Positions 1 through 6,687 of a DNA stretch of 18,274 bases are shown one piece after another. The notes under the pieces were generated by a model. It searched no databases. It worked only from the letters and a program-made list of their open reading frames with translations, and was not told the DNA's origin. This DNA comes from Saprospiraceae bacterium. Its GTDB lineage: Bacteria > Bacteroidota > Bacteroidia > Chitinophagales > Saprospiraceae. Position numbers and translations under genes: made by a program. Location: assembly GCA_016714985.1 (NCBI GenBank), contig JADKBS010000016.1, positions 1-18,274 on the forward strand. The letters are read 5' to 3'. Every line of letters begins with the position of its first letter. The first letter of the stretch is position 1.

Positions 1-20
1 TGTCCAGTACTTGGAAAAAG

Positions 21-52
21 TGCAGGGTCACTATGAAATATAGTGCCCTGCA
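21..52 (-). terminator. strong hairpin, possible minus-strand terminator
   Basis: The arms TGCAGGGTCACTAT (21-34) and ATAGTGCCCTGCA (40-52) pair over 13 bp with one bulged T and a 5-nt loop. Read on the minus strand, the stem is followed by CTTTTTCC, which fits an intrinsic terminator. It lies about 520 bp beyond the response regulator stop, with no gene recognised between. It may end that transcript or belong to something left of the window. Confidence 0.4.
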
Positions 53-384
53 CCGAATTTAAGGAAACCGACTAAAAAATCTTTGAAAATGGGGTCATGA
101 TGTTAGGCTCAAACAGGTCCATTTGATTCATTAAATCCAACCAAGCTTAAGTTTCTTGACCAAGTTCGTTGATGATAAAAGGGTAACTAAGATGAGCGAC
201 CTCAGAACAATTGGCACAAGCAATTGCTTTGAGGCTTCAAGTGCAAAGTGTGGAGGAAACGATACATGATGCCTGCCCTAGGGAAAGATGAATGATAAAC
301 ATGATGAACGATGAATTTGCAAGGCATTGACCAACAAGTATTTGCAAACCCAATTGGTCTAATTTATCCATTCAACTTCACTTA

Positions 385-456
385 AAACTGTGGGAGAAAA
401 CACAAAGTGTGCGGGAGATGGCGGCCTTATTGTCGGCCAAAGTTGTTCCACAGTTT
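385..456. other. possible branched secondary structure
   Basis: AAACTGTGG (385-393) is the exact reverse complement of CCACAGTTT (448-456). Between them sit two small hairpins: ACAC-AAA-GTGT (starting near 400) and GGCC-N8-GGCC (423-438). Together they could fold as a three-way junction. There is no flanking promoter or terminator strong enough to call a small RNA, so this is a structural observation only. Confidence 0.2.
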
Positions 457-478
457 CTCAAAAGTAGGTTTAATCAAC

Positions 479-510
479 TAAAAAAACGAAAATAAAAGTC
501 CCTTCCAGGG
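479..510 (-). terminator. weak terminator after response regulator
   Basis: On the minus strand a short stem CCCT-GGA-AGGG (510-500) is followed by a T-rich run interrupted only by A and CG. It lies about 60 bp after the response regulator stop codon. The stem is only 4 bp, so the call rests mainly on the T-rich tail and the position. Confidence 0.35.
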
Positions 511-569
511 TTGCTCTTCCTTCGGATGTTCGGTGAATATTTGCAAGAACCGTGCCAAGTATTTGAAAA

Positions 570-1257
570 TCACAGGTTAAATCTAAATCCAACCCCGTGA
601 AGATTTTGGAACTTTGAGGCTTTCATCGTGGCGCAAAGTGCTTACGTGAGAGGGGAATGAACACATCGAGGCTGCGGCTCATGAAGTAGTCGTCTTTTCC
701 CCATAGTTTTTCAAGAATATCGGATCGCTTGACGACTTGGTTGTGGATTGTCAAGGAAATACTGGAGCAGGTTCGCCTCCCGTTGGGTGAGTGTTTCGTG
801 AGCGCCATTGCAGGTGAGTCCAAGGTTTTATAGTCAAATTCAGCCTAGCAGCCAAAACGAAAGACCGTCGGTTTTAAGGCTCCGCCCGATAAGTTCCCTT
901 CGGCGGAGAAATATTTCTACCTTCAAAATAAGTTCTTCGATGCTGAACGGCTTGGTGATATAATCGTCGCCGCCGAGGCGCAAGCCTTTGATCTTGTCTC
1001 TTTAGCGATTTGGCCGTGAGGAAGATAATGGGAATATCGGTGTTGAAGCGGCGGATTTCTCGGCCACGGCAAAGCCGTCCATCTCCGGCAGCATCACATC
1101 AAGGATGCAGAGGTCAAAATTGCCCTGTTTGGCAGCATCAAGGCGCAGACTTCCCATCGGTGCAATGGGTGATTTCATAGCCTTGCATTTCAAGGTTGTC
1201 CTTCGTTACAAAGCCAAGGCTTTCGTCGTCTTCTACGTAGAGCAGGTGTGGTTTCAT
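570..1257 (-). CDS. OmpR/PhoB-family response regulator (RprY-like), frame broken
   Basis: DNA-binding response regulator paired with the kinase immediately upstream. The start at 1257 gives MKPHLLYVEDDESLGF, the acidic pocket of a receiver domain. Across frame changes it continues with ILDVMLPEMDGF (phospho-acceptor Asp near residue 53), IIFLTAKS (switch Thr and conserved Lys region) and DDYITKPFSIEEL. The C-terminal winged helix is seen in VVKRSDILEKLWGKDDYFM, RSLDVFI and finally LHGVGFRFNL before TGA at 570-572. The restored length is about 229 residues, normal for the family. At least four single-base frame breaks interrupt it, most likely sequencing errors since no motif is lost. WGKDDYFMxRSxDVFI strongly recalls the Bacteroidota RprY group. 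Target genes cannot be told from the sequence. Confidence 0.88.
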
Positions 1258-1262
1258 ATCGT

Positions 1263-1354
1263 GGTTGATAAGGGTTGATAAGGTTGATAAAGTTGATGAG
1301 AGACTGCGTTAAACGGGCAATCAACCCTTATCAACTTTATCAAACTTATCAACC
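1263..1354. repeat. inverted repeat of TTGATAA units between kinase and regulator genes
   Basis: The left arm (1263-1297) carries four GTTGATAA-like units. The right arm (1320-1354) is its near-perfect reverse complement with the units spaced slightly differently. The arms are 35 nt with a 22-nt loop. The hairpin fills almost the whole 96-bp gap, touching the kinase stop codon (1354-1356) and ending 5 bp before the regulator start. There is no T-run after it, so it does not look like a terminator. It may stabilise the mRNA, set the kinase-to-regulator ratio, or be a REP-like mobile repeat. Confidence 0.75.
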
Positions 1355-2618
1355 TATATAATTATCGTTACGGTCGTTCCTCTTCCGGGTTCGCTTTCCA
1401 TGTTGATTTTCCAGCCGTGGGCCTCACAAATGTTCTTGGTATAAACAAGCTGACCAAAGCCCTTGACATTGTGCATCGCCCGTAAGGCACCTCGATAGAA
1501 TTTCTCGAATACCTTGCCGATATCGTCCTTCGTGATGCCGATGCCATTGTCAACGACCTGTAACTGATTTTTCCGCCCGCCACATCCGTCGTTCTCAGGA
1601 TAATATTTGGTGCATCCTTGCAGTATTTCGTGGCATTGTCCACGAGGTTGTGTAGGATATTGGTCTGGTGCAGTCGGTCAGCTTTGACGATAAGCGACTT
1701 GACTAACAGTTCACAATGCAACGTGCCACCCTGTTTTTCCACCTGCACCTCATGCCTTCCAGTACGCTCGTTACCAGACCGTGAAGGTCGGTTTCTTCGA
1801 GGTTCAACTTGAAATTGTCCCGTTCAATTTTGGCCAATTGCAGCACTTTCTCCACTTGGTTGTTCAGCCTCGTGTTCTGTTCTTGGATAATATTGGCGTA
1901 TTGCGTCAGCCTTGGGCTTGCATTGATTTCCGGGCTTTTCAGGAACACGTCGGTCGAGATGCGGATGGTCGAGATGGGCGTCTTGAACTCGTGCGTCATA
2001 TTGTTGATGAAATCCTTTGCATCTCCGACAGGCGCTTTGCCGTAGGATAATGGCCATTGCATACACAAAGAAAAGGATAGTGATTAATAAGATGCCGGAT
2101 AAAATCAGCGCCAAGCGCATGTTGCTCACTATCTGCGAGTTGCGGTGGGGAAACGCACCCCAAAATAATAGAGGTACGAATCGTGCAGGAAGCTGTTCCT
2201 TAACGGAAGGTGGGGCAATCGGCCTTTCGTCAATAGGGCTTTGAAAGCTGATGTATTTGCCGTAGGGCCATTTTCTTCAGAATCGCAGTTGTAGATACCG
2301 TACTCGAAGTCTTCTGTCAGCCGAACGGACTCCAACTCGCTCCTAAGGAAGTACTCTAGGTTTTTTGGGTCTATGAAATCGTTGATATTGACCACCCAAT
2401 AGTTGGAGGTCACTTGGCTGATGATATCAAAAGCAGGTGGGTACTGCCGAGTTTTTCAAAACCTTTTACCACGTTTTGCAGTGCAATGGTCACTTTCTCT
2501 TGGTACTCTTCTCTTCGTTGTCCCAGGTGGTGACGAGCAGGTAGCCCTGTATGGCCATGATGCCGATGATGGCCAAAGCCCCTAAAATCACCACCCTGTT
2601 GATTGCCGTATTCTTCAT
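1354..2618 (-). CDS. membrane sensor histidine kinase (RprX-like), frame broken
   Basis: Sensor half of the two-component pair, acting at the inner membrane by autophosphorylation and phosphotransfer to the regulator downstream. From the start at 2618 it reads MKNTAINRVVILGAL followed by a first membrane helix ending near GYLLVTTW. A periplasmic domain of about 160 residues follows (YWVVNINDFIDPKNLEYFL is readable), then a second helix (LALILSGILLITILFFVYA). The H-box is NNMTHEFKTPISTIR with the phospho-accepting His. The N-box NLVDNATKY, G1 box DNGIGI and a GFG G2 region follow, ending in TVTIII and TAG. The restored length is about 421 residues, normal for the family. Conserved boxes fall in several frames, so at least five indels are present. 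The N-terminus is the least certain part, because the first break follows soon after TM1. Confidence 0.85.
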
Positions 2619-2737
2619 TGAAAAAGAAAGTTGCACCTTGAAACGCCAGCAAGTACCGATTGTTTTCTCGAAGCGAAATGCTTTCTGCGAGCATACATTC
2701 CAAAACTGCGCAGGTGGTGGAGTATTGTAACTGACAC

Positions 2738-2761
2738 AGGCGGGGTTCGATAACCCCGCCT
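2738..2761. promoter_or_regulatory. perfect hairpin in the presumed kinase leader
   Basis: AGGCGGGGTT and AACCCCGCCT form a perfect GC-rich 10-bp stem around a CGAT tetraloop. It lies 120 bp upstream of the kinase start, downstream of the candidate promoter. Neither strand has a T-run after it, so it is not a standard terminator. It could be a leader structure or a protein-binding palindrome. Confidence 0.5.
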
Positions 2762-2831
2762 CTCGAAGAACTGGTGCTTGAACGACTAATCTTCGCTTTT
2801 CCGCCAGTTAGTTGTCCTCACTATCACTGCG

Positions 2832-2882
2832 CAAAATAGGTGCTTAATGATTTATTTTAAAACGGTTAACATCACTTTAACA
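2832..2882 (-). promoter_or_regulatory. candidate promoter and OmpR-type direct repeats for the two-component pair
   Basis: On the plus strand TTAACA occurs at 2866-2871 and again at 2877-2882, giving an 11-bp period. That is the head-to-tail, one-helical-turn format typical of OmpR/PhoB-family binding sites. Read on the minus strand, a near-match to the Bacteroidota -7 box (TATTTTG, one base short of TAnnTTTG) follows at 2838-2832, so the repeats would sit at about the -33 region. The site lies between the atpC terminator and the kinase gene, where autoregulation by the cognate regulator would be expected. The link to that regulator is inference. Confidence 0.4.
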
Positions 2883-2907
2883 CGGGTAGGAACCTACGAA
2901 AAAGAAA

Positions 2908-2936
2908 AAGGGAGAAGTGTATTAAACCTCTCCCTT
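2908..2936 (-). terminator. intrinsic terminator of atpD-atpC
   Basis: AAGGGAGA (2908-2915) pairs perfectly with TCTCCCTT (2929-2936). On the minus strand the stem is followed by TTTTTCTTTTTC. It lies 26 bp beyond the atpC stop codon and cleanly separates the ATP synthase genes from the two-component genes. Confidence 0.8.
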
Positions 2937-2961
2937 AAACAACAGCGAAATAAAATAAAAA

Positions 2962-3269
2962 CTATTTCTTCAAAGCCCTGGCAAGCAGCGACACTTCATT
3001 GTTCAGCACTTCGATAAATCCGCCAGAAATTTGGAAGGTCAAGGTCTTGTCCTTTTCCGTTCCACTCATGATGGTGCTTGATTCTTGGTCGTAGTAGCGG
3101 TGCTCGCCACCAGCAGTCACAAGGGTTACAGTACCTTTCCCCAACGATGAAACAATGGGGGCGTGGTTCCTCAACACTTGAACTCGCCAAGTGTGCCCAT
3201 GACCTTTACCGACACCACGGCTCCGTGGAAAATCTCCTTATCAGGCGTTAAGATGGTGATATTCATCAT
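2962..3269 (-). CDS. atpC: F1Fo ATP synthase epsilon subunit (short form), one frame break
   Basis: Epsilon subunit of the F1 central stalk. The start gives MMNITILTPDKEIFHGAVVS (the ATGs at 3269 and 3266 are both possible), then VKVMGTLGEF. After one missing base in GAGTTCAAG it continues VLRNHAPIVSSLGKGTVTLV to ARALKK and the stop. The restored protein is about 101 residues and consists only of the N-terminal beta-sandwich. The C-terminal helical hairpin that can inhibit ATP hydrolysis in longer bacterial epsilon subunits is absent; a short form is, as far as I know, usual in Bacteroidota. It begins 3 bp after the atpD stop, so the two are surely co-transcribed. Confidence 0.9.
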
Positions 3270-3272
3270 TAA

Positions 3273-4778
3273 TTATTTCGTTTCTGCCAACAATTTCTTG
3301 CCAGCCTCGATTACGTCGTCAATTGAACCCTTCAACATGAAGGCTGCCTCTGGGTACCTGGTCCACCTCGCCGTCCATGATCATGGTGAAGCCACGGATG
3401 GTTTCTTCGATGGGAACAAGCACGCCCGGCGTGCTTAAGGAACTGCTCGGCCACGTGGAATGGCTGCGAAAGGAAGCGCTGCACGGCGGGCACGGTGTAC
3501 CACCAGTTTGTCCTCCTCCGAAGCTCGTCCATACCAAGGATGGCGATAATGTCGAGTAGTTCGTTGTAGCGCTGTAGGATGAGCTTCACCTTCTGTGCAC
3601 AGTTGTAGTGTTCGTTGCCGATGATGTGCGGGTCGAGGATACGGCTCGTCGAGTCGAGCGGGTCCACCGATGGGTAGATACCGAGCGACGCAATCTTACG
3701 GCTCAATACCGTCGTGGCATCCAAGGGGGCGAAGGTCGTAGCCGGAGCAGGGTCGGTCAAGTCGTCAGCAGGTACGTCACGGCCTGTACCGAGGTGATGG
3801 AACCACGCTTGGTCGAGGTGATACGCTCTTGCATCAGACCCATCTCCGTGGCCAGCGTTGGCTGGTAACCTACTGCCGAGGGCATACGGCCAAGAAGGGC
3901 CGACATCTCGAACCTGCCTGTGTGAAACGGAAGATATTGTCAATAAAGAAAAGGATATCACGACCGCCAGTTGGGTCGCTGAGGTCGCCGTCACGGTAGT
4001 ACTCAGCAACGGTAAGGCCAGAAAGGGCCACCCGTGCACGAGCGCCCGGCGGTTCGTTCATCTGGCCGAACACGAAGGTGGCCTTGAGGTCTTGAGCTTT
4101 TCCTTGTCCACTTTGGACAAGTCCCAGCCACCAGCTTCCATCGAGTGCATGAACTCCTCACCGTAGTTGATGATACCGGATTCAAGCATCTCCCCGCATG
4201 AGGTCATTGCCCTCACGGGTACGCTCACCTACGCCAGCGAACACGGAGATGCCGTCGTAAGCTTTGCGATATTGTTGATAAGCTCCTGAATCAATACGGT
4301 CTTGCCCACACCTGCACCACCGAAGAGGCCGATTTTACCGCCCTTCATGTATGGCTCGATAAGGTCAATCACCTTGATTCCTGTATAGAGCACCTCCTTC
4401 TCCACGGAAAGTTCCTCGTAAGTAGGCGGCTTGCGGTGGATAGGGTAGGATTTTTCCTTGGAAACCGGGCCTATACCGTCAATGGCCTCGCCCACCACGT
4501 TGAACAGGCGGCCTTTGATGATGTCGCCAACGGGCATGGCGATGGGCAGTCCAGTGTCCACGCAATCCATGCCACGGGCAAGACCGTCAGTAGAGTCCAT
4601 GGCGATGGTGCGCACGCTGTCCTCGCCGAGGTGGCGCTGTACTTCGAGCACGAGCTTTCGCCGTTCTGGCGGGTAACTTCAAGGGCGCTGAGGATTTCAG
4701 GAGCCTTGAGCCTTCGTTGGAAAAGCTCACGTCCACCACAGCCCCGATTATCTGCTTGATATTGCCGATATTCTTCAT
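3273..4778 (-). CDS. atpD: F1Fo ATP synthase beta subunit, heavily frame broken
   Basis: Catalytic beta subunit of F1, interconverting ATP and ADP plus phosphate. The start at 4778 gives MKNIGNIKQIIGAVVDVSF. Readable motifs in order are HLGEDSVRTIAMDSTDGLAR, Walker A GGAGVGKT, GERTREGN with the catalytic Glu, MNEPPGARARVALSGLTVAE, Walker B DILFFIDNIFRFTQAG, LDSTSRILDP and ILGMDEL (the DELSEEDK loop). It ends KKLLAETK then TAA at 3273-3275. The restored length is about 501 residues, exactly that expected. At least seven single-base frame changes occur. Because beta is essential and every motif survives, these are most likely sequencing indels. The genes for alpha, gamma, delta and the Fo part are not adjacent. 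Confidence 0.93.
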
Positions 4779-4851
4779 AAAAAGGGAAAGTTTTTAGTTC
4801 CGAAGAGTTGGGCCAAATCCACCTTTGGGATACCCCTCCCGAAAATCGGCG

Positions 4852-4881
4852 CAAAGATACACTTTTGGGGTAGTTTGCAAA
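4852..4881 (-). promoter_or_regulatory. promoter of atpD-atpC
   Basis: On the minus strand TTTG (4881-4878), an 18-bp spacer and TATCTTTG (4859-4852) match the Bacteroidota primary sigma consensus TTTG/TAnnTTTG. The -7 box is 73 bp upstream of the atpD ATG, and nothing else on this strand lies between. Confidence 0.7.
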
Positions 4882-4927
4882 CTGTGGTTAAAAGGTTTTT
4901 CAAAAAATGGAAAGTTTTGGGCTGCCC

Positions 4928-4967
4928 CTCAAAATTCCACGCTCAACCTCAAAATTCCAAGCTCGAC
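4928..4967. repeat. tandem pair of 20-bp repeats
   Basis: CTCAAAATTCCACGCTCAAC (4928-4947) is followed immediately by CTCAAAATTCCAAGCTCGAC (4948-4967), with 18 of 20 bases identical. It lies in the intergenic space between the T9SS operon end and the atpD promoter. No function is evident. Confidence 0.7.
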
Positions 4968-5049
4968 CGTTAGCTGTTTGAAGTGATGACACGGAAAAGC
5001 AGGGTGCCGCTCCTGTTCTTGCAAGTCTCCCACCCCAAAAACCACCGTT

Positions 5050-5072
5050 CTTGAAAGTTTGCAACTTTCAAG
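5050..5072 (-). terminator. hairpin ending the T9SS gene cluster
   Basis: CTTGAAAGTT and AACTTTCAAG form a perfect 10-bp stem with a TGC loop, 39 bp past the stop of the last T9SS gene. On the minus strand a GGTTTTTGGGG tract follows about 7 nt after the stem, a poor but present T-run. It fits a terminator for the minus-strand unit. Confidence 0.5.
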
Positions 5073-5110
5073 GCTCCGCACTTCCCAGTTACCGATGCCT
5101 CCATGTCCAT

Positions 5111-6628
5111 TCATCTTGAAATGATTAATTTTCCACTACCCACACCCCTTCCTTCCCGCTCCACGCTCCAAAAATACATCCCCACTGGCCTGTCTGCCAC
5201 AGAGAAGGCCGTGCCACTGCTGCCCGCCGACAGTTCCCATTGCCCCACCAGCCTACCAGTGCCGTCGAAAAGCCTGAGCGTTGAAGTTTTGGTTGAAACG
5301 GTAGCACTTAATTCCACCCGCACTTCACTACTTGCCGGGTTCGGCCACACCCTCACTGCCTCCTTTTCCGGCGGCGGCACGTACCCGCTCGATACATACA
5401 CGATATTGCTATCGCAAACAGGCTGCCCCGTACCGAGTCGGTAGTTTGGGAAGTTGGGGATGGAATAGTTGGCAGAACAGGGCAACTCAATGCCCCGTTG
5501 AACGAAGTTGCAGGCCGTGCCAAACTCATCAGGTTTGTTTATAACGTGCATATAAGGCAAAAAACCATGTGGCGTCATGTATATCTTGCAATCAGGACCG
5601 AGTTGCATGCGCCCAAAGTTTACAGAATAACCTATTCCCCCAATCTCGAATTTGAACTCATCGTACTCGCCTACCAAAACCTTTGAGCCTAAAATATCGG
5701 ATGCTTCAAGGTCAAGTTGATACAATTTAAAGCGAGACGAAATGTATAAAAACCGCCCGCTTGGAGAAAAAGATAGGGCATTGAGGTATGGCATGGGTTC
5801 GTCCAATACCATATGCTGATAATTGTTCAATTTGCCATTGCTGCGGTTAAAATCATACAATTGTAAATGGTTTATATGGTCAAAATGGGCAAATTTACTC
5901 CCATCTGGGCTGAACGACATTTGCGGATAAGTATAAACAGTTAGATCTGCCCCAATTGATTGAGAGTCAATTGTTACGATACCACTATTCGAAAGTAAAA
6001 CACGGTAGTATTTCTTCCCTGTTTTACTGAGTGTTAATATCCACCAATCTGAATTGTTTTCATGTCTTACCGCTTGAACACTGCCTTGCAATAGGCTTGA
6101 AAGTAAAATTTGATTTTTGAGTGTCACTTCTCCAAATCCACCGTTCAAAGACATGTCAACAATCGAATAATAAAGTTTAATCCTTGAACTAGGAGATGTT
6201 TCGAATAATTCATTAGCTTGGTGTAATAAAAAATAAATATTTGTGTCAATTGTTGGTAAAGCCATAAGGCCTCCTGAAATGATATATCCGTTATCTGGGC
6301 AATAAAGGTCGTAAATAACGCTAGGATTTAAATGATTTCCGTTAGGCATTATTTCATGGTTTCTGTTCTTGATATAGCATCCATTAGAGTAGAACAACAA
6401 TTTGCCTTGCTTGTCGGAGCAGCTTGCGTTGCCATATGAAAATTGTGAATCTATCGAATCACTAATGATTTGAAGACTTCCTTCATTGAAATCAAATACG
6501 TTCATGCAGTGCAAGGGGTACGCATCAACACTATACTGCATGCCCATCAGCCAAACATAGTCATGCTTGAATTGAGAAAAAAGACTTAACGCATGGCCAA
6601 CAAAAATCAGAGACAATATCCATTTCAT
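5111..6628 (-). CDS. secreted T9SS-tail protein with propeller-like repeats, paralog 2
   Basis: Intact 505-residue protein. MKWILSLIFVGHALSLFSQ is a clear signal peptide, so it crosses the inner membrane by Sec and the outer membrane by type IX secretion. The body holds WD40/PD40-like strands such as SFSPDGSKFAHFD and LSFSPSGRFLYISS, typical of a beta-propeller. LLFYSNGC, GTACNFVQRGIELPC and SIPNFPNYRLG are shared with the next gene. The last 80 or so residues form a type A sorting tail (VRVWPNPASSEVRVEL, LRLFDGTGRLV, GMYFW, GKLIISR). It resembles the upstream gene along its whole length, so the pair is a tandem duplication. No catalytic motif was recognised and the ligand is unknown. Its 3' part is visibly GC-richer than its 5' part. 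Confidence 0.9.
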   Translation of the reverse strand: MKWILSLIFVGHALSLFSQFKHDYVWLMGMQYSVDAYPLHCMNVFDFNEGSLQIISDSIDSQFSYGNASCSDKQGKLLFYSNGCYIKNRNHEIMPNGNHLNPSVIYDLYCPDNGYIISGGLMALPTIDTNIYFLLHQANELFETSPSSRIKLYYSIVDMSLNGGFGEVTLKNQILLSSLLQGSVQAVRHENNSDWWILTLSKTGKKYYRVLLSNSGIVTIDSQSIGADLTVYTYPQMSFSPDGSKFAHFDHINHLQLYDFNRSNGKLNNYQHMVLDEPMPYLNALSFSPSGRFLYISSRFKLYQLDLEASDILGSKVLVGEYDEFKFEIGGIGYSVNFGRMQLGPDCKIYMTPHGFLPYMHVINKPDEFGTACNFVQRGIELPCSANYSIPNFPNYRLGTGQPVCDSNIVYVSSGYVPPPEKEAVRVWPNPASSEVRVELSATVSTKTSTLRLFDGTGRLVGQWELSAGSSGTAFSVADRPVGMYFWSVEREGRGVGSGKLIISR

Positions 6629-6653
6629 AGCATAGATTTTTTAAAAGACAGCC

Positions 6654-6670
6654 CATTGGCCTAACCAATG
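6654..6670 (-). terminator. short hairpin in the gap between the two paralogs
   Basis: CATTGG and CCAATG pair around a 5-nt loop in the 59-bp gap. On the minus strand CTTTTAAAAAATC follows a few bases later. It may be a weak terminator, or an mRNA-processing or stabilising hairpin within the operon. Confidence 0.35.
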
Positions 6671-6687
6671 AGTTGCCTTTGTTGACA

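Larger units (their letters stand above)
53..569. other. stretch without a recognised gene
   Basis: I see no convincing coding sequence on either strand. The longest plus-strand frame noticed is 25 codons (from 192), with no family resemblance. The stretch is moderately AT-rich and contains a candidate folded element (385-456) and the weak terminator of the response regulator (479-510). In the damaged part of the window a decayed or frameshift-shredded gene could escape notice, so this negative is only moderately firm. Confidence 0.5.

Noticed and set aside
192..269. A 25-codon plus-strand frame (MSDLRTIGTSN) as a small gene.
   Set aside because: It has no promoter, no conserved feature and chance-level length.
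1261..1360. CRISPR-like array of TTGATAA repeats.
   Set aside because: The units are only 8-10 bp with no spacers and form an inverted repeat, and no cas gene is nearby.
1618..2050. Plus-strand frames of 64-89 codons opposite the sensor kinase.
   Set aside because: They are shadows of the kinase coding strand, which carries the H-box and N-box motifs.
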